Shown piece by piece: positions 1 through 8,093 of a DNA stretch of 25,895 nucleotides. This DNA is from Lachnospiraceae bacterium (GTDB lineage: Bacteria > Bacillota_A > Clostridia > Lachnospirales > Lachnospiraceae): positions 1-25,895 of the forward strand of contig JAFZQP010000069.1 of NCBI GenBank assembly GCA_017620345.1, written 5' to 3'. Position 1 is the stretch's first letter, and every line of letters starts with the position of its first letter. The translations under genes and the position numbers were made by a program. The notes below the pieces were generated by a model. It ran no database searches and was not told where the DNA came from. It was given only the letters and a program-made list of their open reading frames with translations.

Positions 1-3000
1 AACTCGCCAAGTTCCCTGCTGTCAACGATCGTCTGGGTAAATGTGAAGATGAACTCGGAGCCCTCGCCGTACGTACTCTCACACGTAAGCGTACCGCCCA
101 TGAGTTCGGCAAATCTTCTTGATATGTCAAGTCCGAGACCCGTACCCTGGATGCCGCTGTTCTTCTCTTCATCAAGTCTCTCGTACGCAGTGAACAGCTT
201 GTCCATGTCCTCGGGTTTGATACCGATACCCGAATCCCTTACGGAAAATCTCAAGCGGCAGCTCTCATCGGTTTTTTCCTCAACGGTTACGGTAAGCGCG
301 AAACCGCCTGTCTCGGTATATTTAACGGCATTGGTAAGAAGGTTTAAAACAACCTGCTTGATCTTTCCGTCGTCACCGTAAAGTCTTACGGGAAGCGTTT
401 TGTCTATGTCAACGTCAAAGGCAAGATCCTTCTCCCTGCCACGCACTCGTATCATCGCAACTATCGCTCTGAGCATCTCGGCCACGTCATAATTTCTCTC
501 GACAAGATGCATCTTGCCCGACTCGATCTTCGACATATCGAGCAGGTCGTTGATGAGCCCGAGGAGCGCTTCCGACGCGCGTCTTATATCGAGTGCGTAG
601 TTTACGACGGACATGAAATATCCCTTCGGAACATCGGTCGCATCCTCACGGAGTATCATCTCGTCCATGCCCATGATCGTGTTGATGGGTGTTCTGATCT
701 CATGCGACATGTTGGCAAGAAATCTGGTCTTTGCCATGTTCGCACGGTCCGCTTCATCCTTTGCAAGCCTTATCTGCTCGTACTGCCTGCGGATGACCGT
801 ACCTGTCAGGATACGCCATACGATAAGTCCCGCAAGAGCCGCAAGGAATGCAACGAACAATACACGCACCGCCATGAGTTCATATATCTGCGGCTTCTTT
901 GTGATCCTGTATGAATCGTCCTGAATGAGTGCGCCTGTAGAGTCATCGAGTATCTGTATGTGAAGAACATAATCACCGTATTTCAGATTTGTATATTCAA
1001 GCGTCGTCAGGTTACTCTGACGCGCGGTGATACCTCCGTCATCATTGCCCTCAAGAAAAGCATGGATCGTAGGGTTCGTCATAGTGTAGTTTAGTATCGC
1101 GGGAGTTATCTGTATACGTCCGGCATTTGCAGGTATCGTATATCTTCCGGTCCCGTCCGCATAGATCTGCCCTTCGCTGCATGTGATCGACCGTATCCCA
1201 GTCCTGATCGCGGATGACTGGTCAAAATAATTGTTGATGTTTACCTTGGAGACCCCGTTCCTGCATGAGATATACAGGTCTCCGTTATCGTCGAGTTCGC
1301 TGAAGGAATTGGCGGTAACGGCACCCGGAAGTCCGTTTGCGATCGTGTAGAGTTTGTAGTCACTGACGTTATCATCAAGAAGCGTCTGCGCCTTCATCAC
1401 GAACACGCCGTATGACGACAGTACCCATATGTTATCGTCATCCGCAAAATATATGTCAAAGTTGTTATTGTACGGGAAAGTGCTGACACTGTGTATCCTG
1501 TCGTCCTTCATATATTCGACCGAGTTGGATGTGATGATCCAGTATACGCCTCTTGCCTCGTCCTTCTTGATTCGCAGTATGACATCACTCGTAAGACCAT
1601 CGCTCCTGCCGAGCCTGTATGTACTGTCCTTTCCGATCACATATATTCCATCACCGTCAGTTCCTACGTAGATATTTCCGTTGTCGCCTTCCTCTACAGT
1701 AAGGAAGAAGGTATTTGCTATAACGTCGGATGAGCCGGCGGTGCGAATGACTTTCCGGTCCTTTACAACATCAAGTCCTGCATTCGTACCTACAAGCACG
1801 GAGCCGTCGGATGCGATATCGCAGCATCGTATCTGGTTACTCATCATGCCGTTTTCCGTCGTAAGGTTCATGATCTTCTCATCGGCTGTGTAGCATACGA
1901 GCCCGATATCATTCGTATATGCGGCTATCCAGAGGTCGCCGCCGTTATCCTTTGTGATGCAGCGGATCCTCGTTCCGTCAAGGTATTTGGTAAGTTCATT
2001 TTCTACAGGTGTTGTACCTTTAAGTATCTGCAGTCCGTTATCGGTTCCGATATACAGAAGGCCGTCGCGAAGGCATGTGCTGTTGACAACACTTTCCTGC
2101 AGATGTGCTTCCTCAGTCAGGTTACGGAAGTTGTTCGTCACGATCTTCATAACGCCCTGTCTCGACGATGCCACCCAGAGGTTACCCTGGTAGTCTTCGG
2201 TCAGCATGTATATGGAACTGTCCATCGGGAGATTTTCAAGAACACGGTATCTTTTTTGCTCATCAAGATACCCTACCGATTCCTCGGAGCATATCCAGAT
2301 CCTCCCGCACGCTTCGCTGATCCAGTATATGTTCGATATCGGTGAAACACTTATCTCGTCCATGGAAGAAGCCTTATCGCCGAACACGCCATGGTACACA
2401 ACATCTTCCGTCGTTCCTATGTATACCCTGTCACCGTCTTCGGGATCGGGGTGTATCGCTGTTACCTGCTTCATCCCGAGCTCACTGTAATCGTGAAATT
2501 CAAGCTGTCCGTCGGAGATGGAAAAAATATCACCGTCCTCGGTGTTTCCGTATATACGTCCGTCCAATGATGAAACAAGATGTTCTATCGTCTTGTTCCG
2601 AAGATGTTCGTCATCAAATACCTGTATCGTGCCGTCATTTTCATAACAGCATATCCCGCTCGTGGATCCGATGTATATCGTCCCTGCAGCGTCTTCTGCA
2701 AACGCACGTATCGAGGCCGATGTAAGGCCGTCTGCATCCGTAAGGTGAGTGCTCCGCAGTCCGTCTATCATGACGACTCCGTTGTCGTTTGTTCCGACCC
2801 ATATCCTGGAGCCCCTGTCTTCAAAGATCACACGCCCGCTCGTAAGGCCTTCCGACGAGTCCATTCGCTCGAATGAAGATCCGTCGTACTTAATTATGCC
2901 CGCGTATCCTCCTATCCAAATGCAGCCGTCACTTGCCGCAAGTATCCAGTTGGCATCCGACGTGGGCAGTCCGTTTGTCGCATCATATATCTTGGCGGTG

Positions 3001-3146
3001 TAACTGACATCGGCTACCTGTCCGGAAGCTGCGTAACCGCCGCCGGTCATGTAGGAACTGTTTCCATGATCGTTCGTATCGGCAAAGACTGTAACCGTTC
3101 CCATGCATAATATTGCCAAAAAACATATCAGTGCTTTGATCTTCAT
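1..3146 (-). CDS. Sensor histidine kinase with Reg_prop beta-propeller and Y_Y_Y domain (3' end beyond window)
   Basis: This is a membrane sensor kinase read leftwards and open at the left edge; about 1048 codons are visible without a stop. The N-terminus is a signal peptide (MKIKALICFLAILCMG...). Residues about 50-640 hold repeated two-component-regulator propeller blades, such as DGCIWIGG, GSRIWVGT and GDLWIAA. A Y_Y_Y-type domain follows (about 650-745), then one TM helix (about 755-778). The kinase core shows the H box MSHEIRTPIN with His about 815, an N box around Asn939 (NLLTNAVKY), DSGIGI and GTGLGL. In this family a receiver domain often follows, but that lies outside the window. Two ATGs compete. 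The one at 3146 has AGGAG eight bases upstream, whereas the one at 3152 sits only two bases from it, so 3146 was chosen. The gene starts two bases after the HD-GYP gene stops and is probably co-transcribed with it. The ligand is unknown; in Bacteroides this architecture senses glycans. Confidence 0.93.
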   Translation of the reverse strand, partial: MKIKALICFLAILCMGTVTVFADTNDHGNSSYMTGGGYAASGQVADVSYTAKIYDATNGLPTSDANWILAASDGCIWIGGYAGIIKYDGSSFERMDSSEGLTSGRVIFEDRGSRIWVGTNDNGVVMIDGLRSTHLTDADGLTSASIRAFAEDAAGTIYIGSTSGICCYENDGTIQVFDDEHLRNKTIEHLVSSLDGRIYGNTEDGDIFSISDGQLEFHDYSELGMKQVTAIHPDPEDGDRVYIGTTEDVVYHGVFGDKASSMDEISVSPISNIYWISEACGRIWICSEESVGYLDEQKRYRVLENLPMDSSIYMLTEDYQGNLWVASSRQGVMKIVTNNFRNLTEEAHLQESVVNSTCLRDGLLYIGTDNGLQILKGTTPVENELTKYLDGTRIRCITKDNGGDLWIAAYTNDIGLVCYTADEKIMNLTTENGMMSNQIRCCDIASDGSVLVGTNAGLDVVKDRKVIRTAGSSDVIANTFFLTVEEGDNGNIYVGTDGDGIYVIGKDSTYRLGRSDGLTSDVILRIKKDEARGVYWIITSNSVEYMKDDRIHSVSTFPYNNNFDIYFADDDNIWVLSSYGVFVMKAQTLLDDNVSDYKLYTIANGLPGAVTANSFSELDDNGDLYISCRNGVSKVNINNYFDQSSAIRTGIRSITCSEGQIYADGTGRYTIPANAGRIQITPAILNYTMTNPTIHAFLEGNDDGGITARQSNLTTLEYTNLKYGDYVLHIQILDDSTGALIQDDSYRITKKPQIYELMAVRVLFVAFLAALAGLIVWRILTGTVIRRQYEQIRLAKDEADRANMAKTRFLANMSHEIRTPINTIMGMDEMILREDATDVPKGYFMSVVNYALDIRRASEALLGLINDLLDMSKIESGKMHLVERNYDVAEMLRAIVAMIRVRGREKDLAFDVDIDKTLPVRLYGDDGKIKQVVLNLLTNAVKYTETGGFALTVTVEEKTDESCRLRFSVRDSGIGIKPEDMDKLFTAYERLDEEKNSGIQGTGLGLDISRRFAELMGGTLTCESTYGEGSEFIFTFTQTIVDSRELGE

Positions 3147-3148
3147 GT

Positions 3149-5302
3149 TCATGTCTCCTGATATTTGCGAAGTACCTTCTTGACTTCCGGAAGGTTTTCC
3201 ATAAACACTTCAACACACTTGGGATCGAACTGCGTCCCCGCTCCTTCTTCTATGATAGAAAGAGCCTTGTCGAGCGGGAAAGCAGGCTTATATACACGCG
3301 GAGAAGCAAGCGCGTCAAACACATCGGCTATCGCCATGACACGCGCAGACAGCGGGATGACTTCACCGGCGAGACCTTCCGGATAACCTTTTCCGTCCCA
3401 TCTTTCATGGTGGTATGCCGCCATGTTTCTTGCTTCCTTCAGATAGCTCTCACCCTGTACGGTGCTGATCGCTTTTTCCATTATGTTCATACCGGCCGTC
3501 GTATGCGTCTTCATGATCGTATATTCCTCGTCGGTAAGCTTGCCCGGCTTGTTAAGCACGGCATCGGGAATGTTGATCTTGCCGACGTCATGAAGCGGTG
3601 CCGACATCTCCACATCGAGCATGTATTTGTCCGTGAGTTTGTCGGCGTAGTATCCTTTTTTCTTCAGACCTTCGAGTATTATCTTTACATATGCGGATGT
3701 CTTCTGGACGTGTGCACCGGTGTCAGAGTCGCGATTTTCTACCATATCCGCCATCGTTATGATAAGACCGTTCTGCATCCTCGTCATCGAATCGGCATAG
3801 TGTCTTATGTCACGCATCTGATCCGCCATATCTGCCGCCATCTTGCATATGACCTGGTAGAGATCTTCTATCTCATCTCCGGTATGTACCCCAATGCTTT
3901 TTATCTCTTTTACTCTTTTATCAAGAGTCTCCTGATCCTCGTTGTCTTCTATGAGGTTTCCGGTGTATCTTGCGATCGCCTTGACCGGATAAATGAGATC
4001 GTACTTCGCGACCCAGAACCCGTACCCGAGTATCACGGCCAGAAATCCGAGGAACACGAGCAGTATCTGCGTAAAGAACGATCTTGCATAGTCTTCGACA
4101 TACACCATGGAAACATCTGCGCCCGCATAGGCCACACACCTTCCCGTAGAGTCGAATATCGGTTCATAGGCTGTAATGAAAAATCCGTATTTGTCATCGC
4201 TTATTATCGGATCTATTGTGTCTCCGGCCAAAAGCGCCGGAACATAGTCCATAAAAGCCTCTTCAAACTCAAGGACACTTCCGATACTCACCTTTGCATC
4301 GGGTCCGGATACATCCGGGTCTGTATCAAAGACTATGTGGCATCCGTCCTCACGTATCTGATATATATACAGGTACTCAAGTCCCGGTGAACTGTTCTTG
4401 AACGACCTTAGCATTTCAAGGTTCTTTCTGTATTCGCGGTCGGGATATTCCGACAGATACTGACCGCTTCTGATATATGAGTCCACGTTGTCACCGTTGA
4501 CGGTCGAAGCCGCGAACTGCGCTGCCTTGACTGCTTTCTCGGTATATTCCGCTTTGAGATTTCTGAAGTAAAGGGATATGCCCGTAAAGGCCATGACAAC
4601 TGCCATCGATACGGCAGCAAAAACGACAAGCCATGTAAGACGCTTATCAAGTGAGATACGTTTTCCTTTTTCGTTGTTATATCTTTTTATATCCTCATCG
4701 GAAAGAGGCCTCTGCTTCCAGCCGCTGTCCCTAACGAGCCGGCTGACGTGCTCCGGCACGAAACGCATCGCTATAAAAGCAATTCCTCCCGATATGACTT
4801 TGTCTACGAGGTTCAGTCCGATGTTGACAATGGTGGCGCTTGCAAACGTTCCGAGCCCGGTGTTCGACGATAAGAGTTCCGCAGTTCTCGCAACGTCAGC
4901 AAACTGAGGCTCGCCTATAAGCATCCACTGAAAGATCATCCCGAGCACACCGCTTACAAGTGTGATCGAAGCAAAGAACAGGACTATCATCTTCCCTCCG
5001 CCGGATCTTCTCTTTCTTGCAAACCAGGCGGTAATGATCGCTATCAGTACGCCTATTAGTGTATAATACAGTGCATATGAGTTAAAGAACACGCTGAGCA
5101 TGTTCGTTGCTATGGCAGTCAGCATCGCAGGAAACGGACCCGCGAACAGCGCGATGAATATCGTACCCGTCGTATCAAGATACAGCGGCAACCCGAAGCG
5201 CGAAGCCGCATAAGACAGCAGCACATTGAAAACTGCTGCGATCAATATCGATCCTGTCCTGTATACCGTTCCCCTGTCGTATTTTCCAAACCGTTCCTTC
5301 AT
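3149..5302 (-). CDS. Membrane HD-GYP cyclic-di-GMP phosphodiesterase with extracytoplasmic sensor
   Basis: Predicted c-di-GMP phosphodiesterase of 717 aa. The N-terminal about 185 residues form a multi-TM region containing LPLYLDTTGTIF, reminiscent of an ECF-transporter S-component-like fold (tentative). A TM helix follows near 220-245, then an outward-facing Cache-like sensor (about 250-415), another TM helix (about 420-440) and a linker. The C-terminal HD-GYP domain (about 530-717) carries intact signatures: HDVGKINIPD with His571 and HHERWDGKGYPEG at about 631, so catalysis is expected. An upstream ATG at 5338 is in frame but has no ribosome site. ATG 5302 has GGGAG six bases upstream and was chosen. 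The gene is divergent from the GGDEF gene at 5368, so a c-di-GMP destroyer and maker share one promoter region. It is followed at once by the sensor kinase. Confidence 0.93.
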   Translation of the reverse strand: MKERFGKYDRGTVYRTGSILIAAVFNVLLSYAASRFGLPLYLDTTGTIFIALFAGPFPAMLTAIATNMLSVFFNSYALYYTLIGVLIAIITAWFARKRRSGGGKMIVLFFASITLVSGVLGMIFQWMLIGEPQFADVARTAELLSSNTGLGTFASATIVNIGLNLVDKVISGGIAFIAMRFVPEHVSRLVRDSGWKQRPLSDEDIKRYNNEKGKRISLDKRLTWLVVFAAVSMAVVMAFTGISLYFRNLKAEYTEKAVKAAQFAASTVNGDNVDSYIRSGQYLSEYPDREYRKNLEMLRSFKNSSPGLEYLYIYQIREDGCHIVFDTDPDVSGPDAKVSIGSVLEFEEAFMDYVPALLAGDTIDPIISDDKYGFFITAYEPIFDSTGRCVAYAGADVSMVYVEDYARSFFTQILLVFLGFLAVILGYGFWVAKYDLIYPVKAIARYTGNLIEDNEDQETLDKRVKEIKSIGVHTGDEIEDLYQVICKMAADMADQMRDIRHYADSMTRMQNGLIITMADMVENRDSDTGAHVQKTSAYVKIILEGLKKKGYYADKLTDKYMLDVEMSAPLHDVGKINIPDAVLNKPGKLTDEEYTIMKTHTTAGMNIMEKAISTVQGESYLKEARNMAAYHHERWDGKGYPEGLAGEVIPLSARVMAIADVFDALASPRVYKPAFPLDKALSIIEEGAGTQFDPKCVEVFMENLPEVKKVLRKYQET

Positions 5303-5328
5303 GATTTTCTCCCAAAATCCTTCATATG

Positions 5329-5337
5329 AGTATACCA
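5329..5337 (-). promoter_or_regulatory. Extended -10 promoter for the membrane HD-GYP gene
   Basis: On the minus strand the sequence TGG-TATACT is an extended -10 element (hexamer 5334-5329). No good -35 is visible, as is usual for extended -10 promoters. The predicted start near 5322 gives a leader of about 20 nt that includes the GGGAG ribosome site. It lies back-to-back with the promoter of the divergent GGDEF gene. Inferred from motif match only. Confidence 0.5.
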
Positions 5338-5352
5338 TATTTGGCGTTTATA

Positions 5353-5361
5353 TGTTATATT
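5353..5361 (+). promoter_or_regulatory. Extended -10 promoter for the six-TM GGDEF gene, probably leaderless
   Basis: TGT-TATATT is an extended -10 (hexamer 5356-5361), and ATG 5368 begins six bases further on. Transcription would therefore start at or within a base or two of the start codon, and no Shine-Dalgarno is present. Only 15 bp separate this element from the extended -10 of the divergent HD-GYP gene, so the two promoters probably interfere with or share regulators of each other. Confidence 0.45.
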
Positions 5362-5367
5362 TGTTCC

Positions 5368-6507
5368 ATGTTTGAGAATATAATCTATTACGGTCACAGC
5401 AAAGAAACATATAATGAGGTTAAATCGCAGCGCGATTACTTCAACCGCAAAATGGCAGAGATAGTCACGACTCTGTTTCTTGTCATGATGCTCGTGATGT
5501 CATCTCTTGCGATGATCGGAATACTTCCGCGCGCGCACCGTTTCATATACATCAATTATTTTGCCGCAACTCTTGCACTGGCACTCATACTGTTCCTATT
5601 GGGCAGATTTGTATCAAAACATGTAACCTTATTCATGTACCTGTCATATTTACTGCTCATATCCTTTTCGATCGTCTCGTCGCAGAAGGACTCTTTCCAG
5701 ACCGGAGTTGTCTATCCGCCGCTCATACTCATGCTGAGCATACTGTTCATCGACAATATGATCCGCTACTCGATAATATCCGTTATAGGTTTTGTGTGTT
5801 TTTATGTCGTATCGTATTACACCAAACCGCCATCGATAGCACAGAACGACCTGTTCTACGGGCTGCTGTTTTTGATCATTGCACTCATACTCCATTTCAG
5901 GTTCCACAGAAACCGTCTCGAGCAGTTCGTGAACTATCATAAGATCGAGGAGATCCAGCGCGATCTCATCGTCCAGTCAAGCTTTGATGTCCTGTCGGGA
6001 CTTCTTGCGCGCGGGAGATTCTTTTCGCTTGCGGCAACAATACTGCACGAGCGGACCGATGACGAATTCGTGGCGCTGTGCATACTCGATCTTGATTCGT
6101 TCAAACAGATCAATGACATATTCGGGCATCAGATGGGAGACAAGGCAATTCAGACAGCCGCACAGCTCATATGGGAGTGCCTCGGAGTTGATTATCAGGA
6201 AAAATGGACATTCTGCGAGCGTGCAGCCACGCAGCCCATCAGTTTTGCCGGGAGACTCGGCGGAGATGAATTCATCATATTCTTCAGAAATCCGAATGGA
6301 ATGGACGCAGTGAAGCAATCGCTTTCCGAGATCCTTGACAGACTGAATTCGGTTGAACTCGGTGAACTCAACGGGATATGTGCTTCCTTCGGTGTGACAC
6401 AGATCAGAAAAGAAGACACCGATATAGATACGGTATACGCAAGAGCCGACGCGGCTCTGTATAACGCCAAGACTTCAGGTAAGAACAGGATCGTCGTCAG
6501 TGAATGA
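5368..6507 (+). CDS. Six-TM GGDEF diguanylate cyclase
   Basis: Predicted diguanylate cyclase making c-di-GMP from two GTP, 379 aa. After about 30 soluble residues there are roughly six membrane segments (about 32-178) with almost no extracytoplasmic loops, a MASE-like sensing region. The GGDEF domain spans about 205-379. It has DLDSFKQINDIFGH near 241 (metal and nucleotide binding) and an intact GGDEF at 298-302 preceded by GRL. The inhibitory RxxD site, expected five residues before GGDEF, reads QPIS, so product inhibition through that site is unlikely. About 20 residues (LGVDYQEKWTFCERAATQPIS) lie between the central helix and the active loop, longer than usual. The start is uncertain: ATG 5326 is in frame but overlaps the divergent gene, and ATG 5368 fits a leaderless transcript. 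Its 3' end overlaps the convergent HD-GYP gene by 11 bp. Confidence 0.9.
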   Translation: MFENIIYYGHSKETYNEVKSQRDYFNRKMAEIVTTLFLVMMLVMSSLAMIGILPRAHRFIYINYFAATLALALILFLLGRFVSKHVTLFMYLSYLLLISFSIVSSQKDSFQTGVVYPPLILMLSILFIDNMIRYSIISVIGFVCFYVVSYYTKPPSIAQNDLFYGLLFLIIALILHFRFHRNRLEQFVNYHKIEEIQRDLIVQSSFDVLSGLLARGRFFSLAATILHERTDDEFVALCILDLDSFKQINDIFGHQMGDKAIQTAAQLIWECLGVDYQEKWTFCERAATQPISFAGRLGGDEFIIFFRNPNGMDAVKQSLSEILDRLNSVELGELNGICASFGVTQIRKEDTDIDTVYARADAALYNAKTSGKNRIVVSE

Positions 6508-7123
6508 TCGACTCCAGCATCGCTACCTGTCTGCGGACCTCTTCCGCACATGCATTCACTTTATGCCTGGGTATCATTGAAAAGATCTCAACGATCTCGG
6601 CATCGAACTGTTTTCCGGCGCCGAGCCGCAATGCACTGATACCGTCCTCATATGTCCTCGACGGTTTATATGACTTGAGTACCGTTACCGCGGAAAAAGC
6701 ATCCGCCACGGCCAGTATCTTCGATATGAGCGGGATATTTTCCCTTCCGATCTCATAATATCCTTTTCCGTCCATCCTCTCATGATGATAACGTATCCCC
6801 TTTAAGATACCATTAAATCCGCCGATCTGCTGCAGTATCTCGACAGACACCTCGGGATGGCGCCTTATGGCTTTTCTCTCATCATTTGTAAGTTTACCCG
6901 CTTTGGCTATCGTGCCGGTAACGCCGACCTGTCCCAGGTCGTGAAAAAGCGCAGCATATGCAAGATCTTCTCTCTTTAGCGTAAGCTTCATACGCATCGG
7001 GAGCTCATCATAAATCAGCATCGAGAGTTTTTCAATATGGAGGCTGTGTCCGTTTAAGTTCGGATCCCTCATCTCCATTATCGATATGAGATATTCAGCT
7101 GTTCTTAAACTGCTGCCAAACAA
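6497..7123 (-). CDS. Small soluble HD-GYP protein (GYY variant), TTG start
   Basis: A 208-aa protein consisting almost only of an HD-GYP domain with no membrane segment, so it is cytoplasmic. FHDLGQVG gives the HD pair, and HHERMDGKGYYEIG gives the second signature. The defining GYP triplet is GYY here, so phosphodiesterase activity is likely but not certain, since variants may bind rather than cleave c-di-GMP. The first codon is TTG at 7123, supported by AAGGGG eight bases upstream and by a two-base gap to the preceding gene. The first ATG lies about 15 codons in and has no comparable site. It is the last gene of the GGDEF-protease-lipoprotein operon, and its end overlaps the convergent GGDEF gene by 11 bp. 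Confidence 0.88.
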   Translation of the reverse strand: MFGSSLRTAEYLISIMEMRDPNLNGHSLHIEKLSMLIYDELPMRMKLTLKREDLAYAALFHDLGQVGVTGTIAKAGKLTNDERKAIRRHPEVSVEILQQIGGFNGILKGIRYHHERMDGKGYYEIGRENIPLISKILAVADAFSAVTVLKSYKPSRTYEDGISALRLGAGKQFDAEIVEIFSMIPRHKVNACAEEVRRQVAMLESIIH

Positions 7124-7125
7124 TA

Positions 7126-8085
7126 TCAGTACCCCTTGTAATATGATCCGTCAGCGCTTTCGGTTATGTCATAATCCTTGCGCAGTATCTGATTTTCGTT
7201 TAAGAATCTTATCGTATCGTTGAGTGCAAAAATATCTTCCTGCGTGATCTCCACCGTGTATTTAAACTTCGGTATGATCTGATCCATCTGTGACGTTTCT
7301 ACGCCAAGTGCCGCAGCAACTGCTCCCATGGTGGCATCATCAAGCCCCGGAAGTTCGTCCGCTGCTCTCTTGTACTGCGCGAGTATCTGGGTTATGACCT
7401 CGGGATTGGCTGTGGCAAATTTGTCCCTTGCAACGATCCCGTTCGTTCCGGCAAGACCGCACTCCGAACCCGATGCAAGTATACGCACGGTCCCGTCGGC
7501 AGTGATACGTGTTACGTTCGGCTCCCAGATAGATACTGCATCTGCCTGCCCGGATGACAGTACAAAAGCGGCATCCCCTGCAGCGATATTGACAAGATCA
7601 ACATCGTCTATCGTAAGGTCTGCTGTTGCAAGATATTTTTCGACCATGTTATGTGCCGTTGATCCGAATGTGACTGCGAGCCGCTTTCCTTTCAGATCCG
7701 CTGCCGATGATATGCCGGAATCCGTCGGGACTAAAATGGCGTATGAATCCGCAGCCTGCGCGGCGATCGCTATCAGACTGATATCATTTCCCGGCGCCAC
7801 AACGGTAACAACCGGAACATCACCGATCACACCGATATCCGAGTCCCCCGACAGGAGGGACTCGTTCATCGGCGGTCCCGATTCAAATGTTTCCCATTTT
7901 ACACTGACTCCCATTGGCTCAAGAGCTTCTTCGATCCAGCCCTTTTCCTTGGCAACATAAAGCGGGATGAACGCCGCACTCGGCTGGATCGCTATATGGA
8001 CCTCATTTGCCGAATGCGCGGAACCCGCACAGCCTGACAGCGCCATGGCGAGGCACAGTATTATGACAGATACTGTCTTCTTCAT
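7126..8085 (-). CDS. SsuA/NMT1-like ABC substrate-binding lipoprotein, orphan
   Basis: A 319-aa lipoprotein with signal MKKTVSVIILCLAMALSGC, lipobox LSGC and acylated Cys19, anchoring it outside the membrane. The mature part matches the nitrate/sulfonate/taurine and thiamine-precursor binding-protein family (SsuA/THI5-like). It has the opening VHIAIQPSAAFIPLYVAKEKGWI, the GDSDIGVIGDVP segment and DLKGKRLAVTFGSTAHNMVEKYL. No permease or ATPase gene is nearby, so it either serves a distant transporter or acts as a ligand sensor. A GTG at 8097 in frame would overlap the protease stop. ATG 8085 has GAGG six to seven bases upstream and gives a normal signal peptide, so it was chosen. It lies between the protease gene and the HD-GYP gene in one operon. 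Confidence 0.9.
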   Translation of the reverse strand: MKKTVSVIILCLAMALSGCAGSAHSANEVHIAIQPSAAFIPLYVAKEKGWIEEALEPMGVSVKWETFESGPPMNESLLSGDSDIGVIGDVPVVTVVAPGNDISLIAIAAQAADSYAILVPTDSGISSAADLKGKRLAVTFGSTAHNMVEKYLATADLTIDDVDLVNIAAGDAAFVLSSGQADAVSIWEPNVTRITADGTVRILASGSECGLAGTNGIVARDKFATANPEVITQILAQYKRAADELPGLDDATMGAVAAALGVETSQMDQIIPKFKYTVEITQEDIFALNDTIRFLNENQILRKDYDITESADGSYYKGY

Positions 8086-8093
8086 TGTATTCC

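Noticed and set aside
3407..4390. A 327-codon open frame on the plus strand
   Set aside because: It lies antisense inside the HD-GYP gene, whose domain motifs are clear. The translation is rich in Arg, His, Tyr and Cys with no family motif, as expected for a shadow frame.
7328..7960. A 210-codon Ser/Ala-rich open frame on the plus strand
   Set aside because: It is antisense to the binding lipoprotein, which has a convincing lipobox and family motifs.
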